A stretch of 48,506 bases of DNA from Azotobacter paspali (GTDB taxonomy: Bacteria; Pseudomonadota; Gammaproteobacteria; Pseudomonadales; Pseudomonadaceae), in assembly GCF_042434745.1 (NCBI RefSeq), contig NZ_JBHLSS010000063.1; one strand, written 5' to 3'. The translations under genes were made by a program, and so were the position numbers. Positions 1 to 7,276 of this stretch are shown one piece after another. The notes under the pieces were generated by a model. The model was given only the letters and a program-made list of their open reading frames with translations, had not been told where the DNA came from and did not search any database. The first letter of the stretch is position 1. Every line of letters starts with the position of its first letter.

Positions 1-243
1 CTCACGCACTTCACGCTCCAGCGCTTTGATCCGCTCGCGCTCGCCGGTGGTCTGGCCTTCCCGTTTGCCCGTATCGCGCTCGGCCTGGCGCACCCAGCGG
101 CGCAGGGTTTCAGCGGTACAACCGATCTTGGCGGAAATCGAGCGGATCGCCGCCCACTCCGACTCATGGTCGTCTTGATGCTCGAGCACCAGACGAACCG
201 CTCGCTCGCGGACTTCCGGGGAGTACTTCGTCGTTGTCTTCAT
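1..243 (-). CDS. IS3-family transposase OrfA (partial, runs off window start)
   Basis: Reading the minus strand from ATG at 243 gives a protein beginning MKTTTKYSPEVRERAVRLV, a classic IS3-family OrfA helix-turn-helix start. It continues through an ETLRRWVRQAE recognition-helix region into a Glu/Arg-rich stretch that normally forms the leucine zipper. OrfA binds the IS ends and is usually joined to OrfB by -1 frameshifting. The C-terminus lies outside the window. Just upstream is a 26-bp sequence (268-293) that matches, inverted, the end of the IS3 fragment at 5805-5830, so the two remnants belong to the same or a very close IS. Confidence 0.85.
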   Translation of the reverse strand, partial: MKTTTKYSPEVRERAVRLVLEHQDDHESEWAAIRSISAKIGCTAETLRRWVRQAERDTGKREGQTTGERERIKALEREVRE

Positions 244-267
244 GGCTCCATCCTCTCAAGAGTGCGA

Positions 268-293
268 GCCTCCGGGAAAGCCGGGGCGGTTCA
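268..293. repeat. Terminal inverted repeat of the IS3-family element
   Basis: The reverse complement begins TGAACCGCCCCGG and ends CCCGGAGGC. The sequence at 5805-5830 begins with the same TGAACCGCCCCGG and ends CCGGAGGC, next to an orfB 3' end. This marks the outer end of the IS whose orfA lies at 1-243. Sequence beyond it (294 onward) is IS200/IS605 tnpB, so the IS3 element inserted into tnpB. Confidence 0.7.
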
Positions 294-423
294 TCTCGCC
301 GACCACTTTGAAGACGATGCCTGCGTGTGCGCACTTGTATTCCAGCATCGTCTTCAACTGGCCCCAGCCGGCGCCGAGCACCGACTTGGCCATCCGGGTC
401 TTCACGAGTTTCGTGGACGACAC
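294..423 (-). pseudogene. TnpB (IS200/IS605) internal fragment
   Basis: The minus-strand reading contains KTRMAKSVLGAGWGQLKTML followed by EYKCAHAGIVFKVV, the conserved stretch of TnpB between the first RuvC acidic residue and the zinc finger. Only about 43 residues remain. The piece is cut at its C-terminal side by the IS3 terminal repeat (268-293) and at its N-terminal side by the tnpA remnant that reads the other way. No active protein can be made. Confidence 0.75.
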
Positions 424-522
424 ATCGCCTTGTGGAGCCCCAGCTATTTTGCCGGCAGCGTCGGCGGCGCTCCTCTTGCAGTAGTCAAGCAATACATCGA
501 GCAGCAGACGAAGCCGCTATAG
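421..522 (+). pseudogene. TnpA Y1 transposase (IS200/IS605) C-terminal fragment
   Basis: The plus strand reads HIALWSPSYFAGSVGGAPLA then VVKQYIEQQ, which is the C-terminal end of the small Y1 HUH transposase of IS200/IS605 elements, including the catalytic tyrosine helix. The HUH motif and the first two thirds of the protein are missing. The fragment overlaps the opposing tnpB piece by a few bases, so the two form a rearranged junction. Stop at 520-522. Confidence 0.75.
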
Positions 523-580
523 GGAGGCTTCGCCTCCCACGCTATTCATCCCCGCACTAGAAGTACGGGGCTTTCCGCGC
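522..580. repeat. IS200/IS605 subterminal hairpins
   Basis: Directly after the tnpA stop there are two hairpins: GGGAGGCTTCGCCTCCC at 522-538 and CCCCG..CGGGG at 550-570 with an 11-base loop. IS200/IS605 elements have no classic inverted repeats; TnpA recognises imperfect hairpins near their ends, so these probably mark the element end. Assignment rests on position next to the tnpA fragment. Confidence 0.5.
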
Positions 581-600
581 ATTTCGGTAACACTGCCTCC

Positions 601-619
601 AAAAATGATAAATATTCTC
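601..619 (+). promoter_or_regulatory. Candidate Fur box upstream of pvdS
   Basis: Compared by eye with the 19-bp Fur consensus GATAATGATAATCATTATC, 14 of 19 positions agree, including the unbroken core AATGATAA. It lies about 90 bp before the best start codon of a PvdS-type sigma gene. In Pseudomonas pvdS is repressed by Fur with iron, so this fits. Confidence 0.6.
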
Positions 620-709
620 GTTTGACAGAGCTTTTTATTAAAGTTAATTTGCCATCCATGTGGCTCGCAGCCCCCTTGGCCGCTATTCCCAGACCGAAGG
701 AACGCCTAC

Positions 710-1269
710 ATGTCAAAACACGGACCTCTCGCCGACGGCTTCATGGACAGACCAGCGTTTTCCCCGAGATCCAGTCCTTCATCGACCATCGCGTAACACT
801 GGTAAATAACGCAGCAAACATCATTGGATGTCGTTCCCCCGCGGAGGATGTCGTTCAGGATACGTTCTTGCGGCAGGAATCCGTTCCACCAGCAGTGGCT
901 GTTTCGATGAAGACCTATCTGAACTGCATATTCCGGATCGTCCGCAATCTGGTGAACGGCCATCATCGCAAGCAAATCGTTGAGCAACGTTACAGCGGAA
1001 ACGAAGAGAAAGCCTTGTCCGTCGCTCAACAGGACGATGTCTCGCCGGAAAGCCTGCAGCCGCGCCAGGAGAGGCTAGAACGGATCACCGAGGCCCTGAG
1101 CCAGCTTCCGGAACGCACGCGTTACGCCTTCGAGATGCACCGCGCGCATGGCAAGCAGCAGAAGGAAATCGCACGCGAACTCGGTGTTTCGCCGCCCCAG
1201 GTGAACATTATGATCCGCGACGCCCTGGTGCATTGCCGCAAGGCCCTCGAGGCGGAACACAACGCCTGA
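710..1269 (+). CDS. pvdS: PvdS-like iron-starvation ECF sigma factor (apparent N-terminal frameshift)
   Basis: The body is very like PvdS of fluorescent pseudomonads: region 2 has ANIIGCRSPAEDVVQDTF, followed by FRIVRNLVNGHHRKQ, and region 4 has QLPERTRYAFEMHRAHG and ELGVSPPQVNIMIRDALVHC. PvdS directs RNA polymerase to TAAAT-N16-CGT promoters of siderophore genes when iron is low. The only start with a good ribosome site is ATG 710 (GAAGGA eight bases upstream), giving MSKHGPLADGF. That frame stops at 794, while the sigma body runs one frame back from about 760, so a base seems lost in the TTTTCCCC run at 758-765. In the body's own frame the only upstream start is a TTG at 622, next to the Fur box. 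The gene may be inactive, or the base may be a sequencing error. The C-terminus is complete. Confidence 0.8.
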
Positions 1270-1282
1270 ATCCATGTCCATT

Positions 1283-2230
1283 GGTGCTGGCTTTCGACCC
1301 GGACGGGTTCTGGAAGCTATTGGATCGGCAGGAGGGCGATCCGGCATTCACCTGGCAGTGGCCGGACGACGTGTACCTCTGGACCCTGCCGATGTTCCAC
1401 TGCAACGGCTGGTGCTACCTCTGGACCGTCACCGCCTTGGCGGGCACGCACGTGTTCCTGCGCCGGGTCGACCCGCAGAAGATCCTCACCCTGATCCACG
1501 AACACCGAGTCACCCACCTGTGCGGCGCACCTATCGAGCTCAACGCCTTGGTCAACATGACCGACTCGGCCAAGGCTGCCATCGATTCCCCCAGTACATG
1601 CCTTGGTCGCTGGTGCCGCGCTGCCGGCCAAGGTGATCGGCGCAGTGGAGGAAATGGGCATCAAGGTCACCCACGTCTACAGAGTCACCGAAGTCTACGG
1701 CCCGGTCACCATATGTGCCTGGCACGAGGAATGGGACGAGTTGCTGCTCGACGAGCGGGTCCGGATCAAGGCCCGCCAGGGGTGTGCGCTATCCGACCCT
1801 GGAGGGGGTGATGGTGGCCGATCCGCAGCCTCTGGAGCCGGTGCCACGCGACAACGACACCATCGGCGAAATCTTCATGCGCGGCAACACGGTGATGAAG
1901 GGCTACCTGAAAAACCCGAGCGCCACCGCCGAGGCCTTCGAGGGGGTTGGTTCCACACCGGTCTGGCATCCGGACGGCTACGTGGAGATCAAGGACCGCC
2001 TGAAGGACATTGTGATCTCCGGCGGCGAGAACATCTCTACCATCGAGGTGGAAGGCGTGCTCTATCGCCATCATGGGGTTCCCCTGCCCTTTCGTCTCCC
2101 TCAAGGCCGGCCAAGAACGGACCAGCGAGGCGGAGATCATCGCCTTCTGCCGCGAGCACCTGGCCGGCTTCAAGATCCCCAGGCGCGTAGTCTTCAGAAA
2201 TTGCCGAAGACCTTCACCGGCAAGATCTAG
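1283..2230 (+). pseudogene. Acyl-CoA synthetase (AMP-binding) pseudogene
   Basis: Three overlapping frames together spell most of the second half of a medium-chain acyl-CoA ligase of the kind found next to DmdC-like dehydrogenases. Recognisable parts are LWTLPMFHCNGWCYLWTVTA, HEHRVTHLCGAPI, EVYGPVTICAW, GEIFMRGNTVMKGYLKNP, DGYVEIKDRLKDIVISGGEN and a final PKTFTGKI. Frames change near 1600, 1785 and 2080. The first ~150 residues are missing. An internal deletion near 1369 joins GDPAFTWQWPDD to YLWTLP, which removes the SGTTG-type AMP-binding loop. It cannot be functional. It stands in line with the acyl-CoA dehydrogenase at 18463, which suggests an ancestral fatty or thio-acid oxidation locus. 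Confidence 0.8.
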
Positions 2231-2404
2231 AAATAAGTCCTGCGCGGCAGGACCAGGGCGCTCTAACCCCAGTCCTGGCGATTTTCACGAGCAGATCGAG
2301 CGGATGACGGCGTCCGGGCCGGCTGGACGCCACAGGCCACGGCGCGCCCGAAAAGGCCGCCGCGAATGGTACGGCGACAACAAAATAATTCGGAGCCAAA
2401 CATA

Positions 2405-2735
2405 GACCGACCTGTTTCACGACATGCCCAGAGTTACGATCAGATCCGCAACAATCCGAAGCTCCATCAACTGGTGCAAAGCTGCTTACGCCTGGCCTAG
2501 TCGCTGAGCGTCCCGGTGTTCGGCATTTACAGCCTGTTCATGCTGACGGTGGCCTTCACCCCCGCAATTACTGCATCGCCCTCTCGGTGAAACCAGCCTG
2601 CTGACCATCGGCATTCCGATCGGTGCCGCGGTCATCGTCTTTTTCTGGTTGCTCACCGGCTGGTACGTGCGCAGCGCCAACCCCCGCTTCGACGCCCTCA
2701 GCGCGCAGATCATCAAGGAGAGCCAGCAATATATT
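2405..2735 (+). pseudogene. DUF485 (YjcH-type) inner-membrane protein, pseudogene
   Basis: The frame from about 2405 reads YDQIRNNPKLHQLVQ, then stops at TAG (about 2498) where the family has a Trp, and continues VFGIYSLFMLTVAFTP. A frame change near 2580 leads into TIGIPIGAAVIVFFWLLTG and YVRSANPRFDALSAQIIKES. This is the two-helix DUF485 protein that precedes actP in acetate-transport operons. At least one nonsense codon and one frameshift inactivate it. Confidence 0.75.
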
Positions 2736-3005
2736 CTTCGTCTTCGTCCTCGGCACCCTGGCGATGACCTGGTGAGCCGCCCACCAGACTAGTTCCACGG
2801 CCGACTTCTACACCGCCGCCGGCGGCATCAGCGGCTTCCAGCACGGTCTGCCGATCGCCGGCGACTATATGTCCGCCGCCACCCAGCTCGGCCTGTCCAG
2901 CCTGGTGTTCGCCAAGGGATATGACGGTTTCATCTATACCGTCGCCTTCTTCGGCGGCTGGTCGCTGATCACCTTCCTGACGGCCGAACGGCTGCGCATC
3001 TTGGG
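2736..3005 (+). pseudogene. actP: Acetate/cation symporter ActP, N-terminal fragment
   Basis: The reading FFVFVLGTLAMTW, a TGA where the family has Trp, then STADFYTAAGGISGFQHGLP and AGDYMSAATQLGLSSLVF matches the first ~110 residues of the sodium:solute symporter ActP, which follows DUF485 in acetate uptake operons. Homology stops at TAERLRILG (about 3005). The last ~65 residues of the same protein reappear at 17229-17430, so the gene was split and its middle replaced by the island between. Confidence 0.8.
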
Positions 3006-3051
3006 TGACGGTGGGAAAGCGGCGCATATAGCGCAGTTCCATGCCGCCACC

Positions 3052-3345
3052 TCACTCCGGCAGCCAGCCAATCGGTTGAAGGTCCACTGACTCGCAACAC
3101 GCCTGCACGCGCGCCACGCCATCCAGGAAGTGCGGCGTATGTTCATGCCGGAACAGGGCCTCGGCATCGGCCCAGCGCTCCAGCAGGTAGAAGCGGTTGG
3201 CGGCTGTGCTTCCTTGGGCAACGCGATAGTCCAAGCAACCCGGTTCCCGGAGGCTGGCGTCGCGCAACGCGAACAGTACGTCGCGCAGTTCTTCGATGCG
3301 TCCTTCCGACGCTTGCAACGAGACGATGAGATCGACAATCGGCAT
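3052..3345 (-). CDS. Antibiotic biosynthesis monooxygenase (ABM) domain protein
   Basis: A 97-residue protein starting MPIVDLIVSLQASEGRIEEL with the typical ABM/quinol-monooxygenase layout: N-terminal strand, EELRDVL helix, EPGCLDYRVAQ and FYLLERWADAEAL. Such proteins are small cofactor-free dimers; substrate unknown. Start ATG 3345 is set by an AAGGAGGA ribosome site inside the last codons of the upstream MFS gene, so the two are translationally linked. It is the last gene of a minus-strand group with the MFS transporter and GlcG-like protein. Its 3' end lies about 45 bp from the truncated actP, so the island edge is close. Confidence 0.8.
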   Translation of the reverse strand: MPIVDLIVSLQASEGRIEELRDVLFALRDASLREPGCLDYRVAQGSTAANRFYLLERWADAEALFRHEHTPHFLDGVARVQACCESVDLQPIGWLPE

Positions 3346-3346
3346 G

Positions 3347-4549
3347 TCATCCTCCTTGGAGATGCGTTGCATGGGCAGATTGTGCGCTCTTGCGTGCTAG
3401 CCACCACAGCGGCGCTTGCGCCAGCAGCGCCAGCACCACGCCGGCCCAAGGCGTCAGCGCCATTCGCCCCTGAGCGACCAGGCCGCTGCCCAGCGTCTCG
3501 CCCAGGGTGATGCCGAGGTTGAAGGCCGCGATGTTCAGCGCCGAGGCGAAATCCACCGCGCGTGGTGTCCAGCGCCCGGCCGTCTCCAGCATCCCGGCTT
3601 GGAAGCCCGGTGACAGGCCGAAGGCCAGTCCGCCCCAGGCGAACAGCAGCGGCACCATCGCCCACTTCCAAGGCAGCGCCCCGGCCAGCACCACCAATGC
3701 CCATAGCAGGCCGATCAGCATGCGCCGCAGCGCCACCGGCCAGCCCAGGCGGGCAGCCCAGCGCCCACCGGCGAGGTTGCCGACCAGCGTCGCCATCCCG
3801 AACACCACCAGCAGCCCGCTGGCCGCATGGGTCGAAAAGCCGGTGATGTCCGTCAGGATCGGGGTGACGAAGGTGAAGGCGGGGAAGCTGGCGCCGAAGC
3901 CCAATACGGTGATGCTCATCATCGCCAGGATCGGCGGGCTGGCCAGTGCCGCCAGTTGGGTGCTCGCCGGGCCGGCCGCCGATGGCGGCAGCACCGGCAC
4001 CCAGCGCACCGTCGCCAGCCAAGCCAGCGCCGCCAGTGCCGCCACCACGAAGAACGGCAGGCGCCAACCCAGGCTATTGCCGATCAAGCTGCCCAGCGGC
4101 ACGCCGATCACCATCGCCAGGGTCAGGCCGGCGAACATGACGGCGATGGCGTGGCTGGCCTGCCCCTCGGGCGCCAAGCGAGCGGCCACCGTCGCACCGA
4201 TGGCGAAGAAGCTGCCATGCGCCACCGCAGTCAGGATGCGCCCAGCCAGCAGCAGCTCGTAGCTGGCGGCCAGCGCCGACAGCAGGTTGCCGGCCAGAAA
4301 CACCGCTACCAGCCCCAGCAGCAGAGGCTTGCGCGGCAGCCGCGCCAGGGCCAATACGACGATCGGTGTGCCGACGGCCAGCGCCAGTGCGTACAGGCCG
4401 ACCAGTCCACCGGCGCGCGCCAGCGGCACGCCGAGATCCTCGGCGATGGCCGGCAGCACGCCAACCACGATGAACTCGGCCACGCCGATGGCGAAGGCCG
4501 TCACCGCCAACGCCCAGACTCCGGGGTGGGTACGGTGCGCCTGCATCAT
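3347..4549 (-). CDS. MFS drug/sugar efflux transporter (DHA1, AraJ/YdhP-like)
   Basis: 400 residues with twelve hydrophobic segments. The N-terminus WALAVTAFAIGVAEFIVVGV then LPAIAEDLGVPLARAGGLVG is typical of the DHA1 AraJ/YdhP branch, and loop 2-3 carries ALARLPRKPLLL. Family members export sugars or drugs using the proton gradient in the inner membrane; the substrate cannot be told. The start ATG overlaps the stop of the GlcG-like gene by 4 bp, and the downstream monooxygenase starts 2 bp after its stop, so the three are one transcript. The IclR gene upstream on the same strand probably controls it. Confidence 0.88.
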   Translation of the reverse strand: MMQAHRTHPGVWALAVTAFAIGVAEFIVVGVLPAIAEDLGVPLARAGGLVGLYALALAVGTPIVVLALARLPRKPLLLGLVAVFLAGNLLSALAASYELLLAGRILTAVAHGSFFAIGATVAARLAPEGQASHAIAVMFAGLTLAMVIGVPLGSLIGNSLGWRLPFFVVAALAALAWLATVRWVPVLPPSAAGPASTQLAALASPPILAMMSITVLGFGASFPAFTFVTPILTDITGFSTHAASGLLVVFGMATLVGNLAGGRWAARLGWPVALRRMLIGLLWALVVLAGALPWKWAMVPLLFAWGGLAFGLSPGFQAGMLETAGRWTPRAVDFASALNIAAFNLGITLGETLGSGLVAQGRMALTPWAGVVLALLAQAPLWWLARKSAQSAHATHLQGG

Positions 4550-4950
4550 GTCCGGTTCGCCGCGTGCAAGGCGATGGCCTGGTCAGCATCGACCGTGGCA
4601 CCGGCCACGCCGACGGCACCGATCACGCGGTCTTGTTCGTCGCGCAGCACCACACCACCACCGAAGCTGATCAGGCCGCCATTGGTCGCCTCCAGTGTGT
4701 AGATCGCACCACCAGGCTGGGCTGCAACGCCGAGTTCTAGGCTGTCGGTACGAAACAGCGCGGCGGTACGGGCCTTCTTGATCGACACGTCGACGGCTCC
4801 CGGCACAGCATCGTCCATGCGCAGGAAGCCGCGTAACAGACCGGCCTCGTCCACGACGGCGATGTTGATGGCGAAGTGCTGTTCCCGTGCAAGCGCCTGG
4901 GCACGCTCGATGACGTGCTGGATGGTCGATTCGTTCAAAGCGTGGGACAT
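4546..4950 (-). CDS. GlcG/HbpS-family protein
   Basis: 134 residues, MSHALNESTIQHVIERAQAL..., with NIAVVDEAGLLRGFLRMDDA, VSIKKARTAALFRTDS and a Gly-rich GGLISFGGGVVLRDEQDRV end, the pattern of the GlcG/HbpS (DUF336) family. These are small oligomeric proteins linked to haem binding or cobalamin and glycol metabolism; function is often unclear. ATG 4950 is preferred (GGAG ten bases upstream) over an in-frame earlier start. First gene of the three-gene unit, 84 bp after the IclR gene. Confidence 0.85.
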   Translation of the reverse strand: MSHALNESTIQHVIERAQALAREQHFAINIAVVDEAGLLRGFLRMDDAVPGAVDVSIKKARTAALFRTDSLELGVAAQPGGAIYTLEATNGGLISFGGGVVLRDEQDRVIGAVGVAGATVDADQAIALHAANRT

Positions 4951-5034
4951 CTCGAAAACTCCATGAAGATTGCAGGAGATTTCGATGATTCCCACTGACG
5001 ACTTACGTGGAAAGGTGCTAGGGCCAGTTGATAG

Positions 5035-5754
5035 CTAAAGTTTGAGAATGTCGAACATTTCTCGCATAGCTGTTGCAGCCAAACGGCGCAGGGCCGGTTT
5101 GCGCAGGCGCTGGGATGGCCCGGCGACCCCAAGTGCTGCAACGACCTGTCCTTGACGGCGCAGAGGCAGGGCCAGACAGTTCAACCCCGGTTCGGCCTCC
5201 TCCAGATCCAGGGCATAGCCCTGTTCGGTGATAGCTGCCAATTCCTTCTCCAGCGCCTTCGGCATTGCCTCGGCACGGCGCAGGCTGCGTACCAATGCGG
5301 GATTGTGGGCGAGGAAGATTTTGCCGATGGCCGATGTGGTCAAGCCTTCGCGACGCCCACGTGGGCTGGCCACACGCAGGTTGCCGTGACCTTCCAGGGC
5401 ATCGATGTAGAGGTATTCCCGCGTGCCGCAGGGCACCGCCAAGTAGCAGGTCTCGCCGCTGCGCTCGGCCAGTGTGCGCAACGCGGGCGCAAATGCAGTA
5501 CGCAGGGCTGCATCGGCATCGGCCAACGGCTGAGCAATCTCGCGCAAGCGCAACCCAAGCGCGTACCGCGTACCGTAGCGGGAAACGTAACCCATCGCGG
5601 CCAGGGTGTTGAGTAACCCATGCAGTGTGCTCTTGTGCAGGTTGAGCTGCGCGGCGAGATCGACCAAGCGTGCTTCGCCTCCTGCCGCAGCGATGGCTTC
5701 GAGCAGCAGCATCGCTCGCTCCAAGGATTGGATGCGCCGGTTTTCGTCGATCAT
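5035..5754 (-). CDS. IclR-family transcriptional regulator
   Basis: 239 residues. The N-terminal winged helix (SLERAMLLLEAIAAAGGEAR, LAAQLNLHKSTLHGLLNTL, MGYVSRYGTRYALG) is followed by the IclR effector domain with GETCYLAVPCGTREYLYID, TTSAIGKIFLAH and a C-terminal LGVAGPSQRL. It probably senses a small aromatic or organic acid and controls the GlcG/MFS/monooxygenase genes just downstream on the same strand. ATG 5754 has GGGAAG nine bases upstream. The IS3 terminal repeat begins about 50 bp before its start, so its own promoter may be cut or supplied by IS sequence. Confidence 0.88.
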   Translation of the reverse strand: MIDENRRIQSLERAMLLLEAIAAAGGEARLVDLAAQLNLHKSTLHGLLNTLAAMGYVSRYGTRYALGLRLREIAQPLADADAALRTAFAPALRTLAERSGETCYLAVPCGTREYLYIDALEGHGNLRVASPRGRREGLTTSAIGKIFLAHNPALVRSLRRAEAMPKALEKELAAITEQGYALDLEEAEPGLNCLALPLRRQGQVVAALGVAGPSQRLRKPALRRLAATAMREMFDILKL

Positions 5755-5804
5755 GAAGCGCTTCCCTGGAAGCTCCCACCCCAATACCGGATGGCAGTTG
5801 AGTT

Positions 5805-5830
5805 TGAACCGCCCCGGGAATTCCGGAGGC
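5805..5830. repeat. Terminal inverted repeat at orfB end of IS3 fragment
   Basis: TGAACCGCCCCGGG..CCGGAGGC lies just beyond the orfB stop at 5837 and matches, inverted, the IS3 end at 268-293. It marks the right end of the IS3 remnant. Confidence 0.65.
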
Positions 5831-5836
5831 TGTGAA

Positions 5837-6215
5837 TCACACCACCATAGCGGATTCGTCGAGTTGTCGATAATACGTCGCTTCGGCCTCGGCCGGCGGG
5901 ATGTTGCCGATCGGTTCCAGCAGTCGACGGTGGTTGTACCAGTCCACCCAGGTCAGCGTGGCCAGCTCCACGGCCTCGCGGTTCTTCCAGGACTGGCGAT
6001 GAATCACTTCGGCCTTGTAGAGTCCGTCGATGGTCTCGGCCAAGGCATTGTCATAGGAGTCGCCCACGCTGCCCACCGACGGCTCGATCCCGGCTTCGGC
6101 CAGGCGCTCGGTGTAGCGGATCGAGACTGCCCCTCTATCACTGTGATCGATCAGCCCGCCCTGTACCGGCTGACGGGCATACAGCGCCTGCTCCAGGGCA
6201 TCAGTCGGTACGCGC
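5837..6215 (-). pseudogene. IS3-family transposase OrfB, C-terminal fragment (copy 1)
   Basis: The minus strand reads ALEQALYARQPVQGGLIDHS, then YTERLAEAGIEPSVGSVGDS, YDNALAETIDGLYKAEVIH and WVDWYNHRRLLEPIGNIPP. This holds the last two parts of the DDE integrase core, including the second D region and the final E of AETIDGLYK. The usual GSQYVS after HSDRG is shortened to AVS, a small deletion. The N-terminal half is missing; homology ends near 6215 where the IS1111 remnant begins. A second copy of its 3' part occurs at 11681-11876. Confidence 0.85.
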
Positions 6216-6224
6216 CGAACCGGA

Positions 6225-6952
6225 GACCCTCCAGCCAACGGCTTGCCTGGTCGCCATCAAACAGCGGACCAGCAGGCCATCCTCTCGCTGCACCGCATCC
6301 GTGCCCAGTTGCTGAAGGTCCGCATCATGTAGAGCAATGCGCTGCGCGGCCTGCTCTACGAGTTCAAAATTGTCTTGCCCGAGGGCCATGCCCAACTGGC
6401 CAAAGCCATGCGGAAGCCTTCGCCGAGGCGGAAAATCAGGTTCCTCCCATGCTTCTGGAGAGCCTGCAAGAGCAGTGGGCGCGGGTGCTCCGACTGGAAG
6501 ATGAAATCCGGGTGATCGAACTCCGCCTGAAACGCTACCTGCGCGAGAACCCCGACTGCCGGAAAACTGCAGAAATCCCCGGCATCGGTTCATTGACGGC
6601 CACTGCCGCGGTTGCCTCACTGGGCGACGCGACGACCTTTCGTTCCAGCTGACAGTTCGCCGCCTGGCTGGGATTGGCTCCCCGGCAAACCGGTACCGGC
6701 GGTCGAGTCCGGCAACTGGGGCTGAGCAAGCGCGGTGACAGCTACCTGCGCATGCTGTTGATGCATGGGGCTCGCTCGATCCTCGCCAGGAGCCAGAAAT
6801 CCGAATGGCTTGAACGCTTGCTGGCCAGGCGACCTTATAACGTCGTGGTCGCGGCACTGGCCAATAAGCTGGCCCGAACCCTGTGGGCCGTGCTGGCCAG
6901 GGGCTCTTCATATCGAGCAGAACACTTTACGGCCTGCCCTGCAGGAAACTGA
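6225..6952 (+). pseudogene. IS1111/IS110-family transposase remnant
   Basis: Pieces in two frames spell an IS1111-type DEDD transposase: RAQLLKVRIM, a TAG at 6340, NALRGLLYEFKIVLPEGH, then after a frame change LESLQEQWARVLRLEDEI, TAEIPGIGSLTATAAVASLG, a TGA at 6650, FAAWLGLAPRQTGTGGRVRQ and SKRGDSYLRMLLMHGARS. The C-terminal transposase_20 part (GIGSLTA to LANKLARTLWAVLA) is nearly complete, but the N-terminal DEDD part is lost. At least two stops and one frameshift make it inactive. It is cut on its left by the IS3 fragment. Confidence 0.82.
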
Positions 6953-7276
6953 AAAACAGGACAACTCATCGTCCTCACAAGGAGCGCAGGCGGTAAGCAC
7001 GTGATGGCGGAACAGGTCAGACCGTGACGGGGTAAACCTGGCAGGGACAATGAGCCACAGCCCGCAGCTCGCTCAACAGATGAGGACCTCGTCAGCGGAT
7101 TCCATCAGGCCATCAAAGCCAGCAGGCTTGTCGGGCTGCACAACGGGCCGAATATAAGACCGCTCCTCCTACCTGCGCGCCAGCATGCCTACCTCTTGAG
7201 TTCCGGGAGGCGTCCATATAAGACCCTAGCCCTTGGAAAGAATATCGATGTAAGTGGCCATTGAGGGAGGGGGCAG
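6953..7276. other. IS1111 downstream end plus intergenic DNA
   Basis: No gene is seen. IS110/IS1111 elements usually carry a few hundred non-coding bases after the transposase, and this stretch is probably that end. GAATATAAGACCGCTCCTCC at about 7150 and ATATAAGACCC near 7217 look like a short repeated motif. The vWA gene of the ter cluster ends at 7277. Confidence 0.35.

Noticed and set aside
5606..6200. Plus-strand open frame running from the IclR gene into IS1111
   Set aside because: Only the last ~100 codons match IS1111; the first part is antisense to IclR and to the IS3 fragment.
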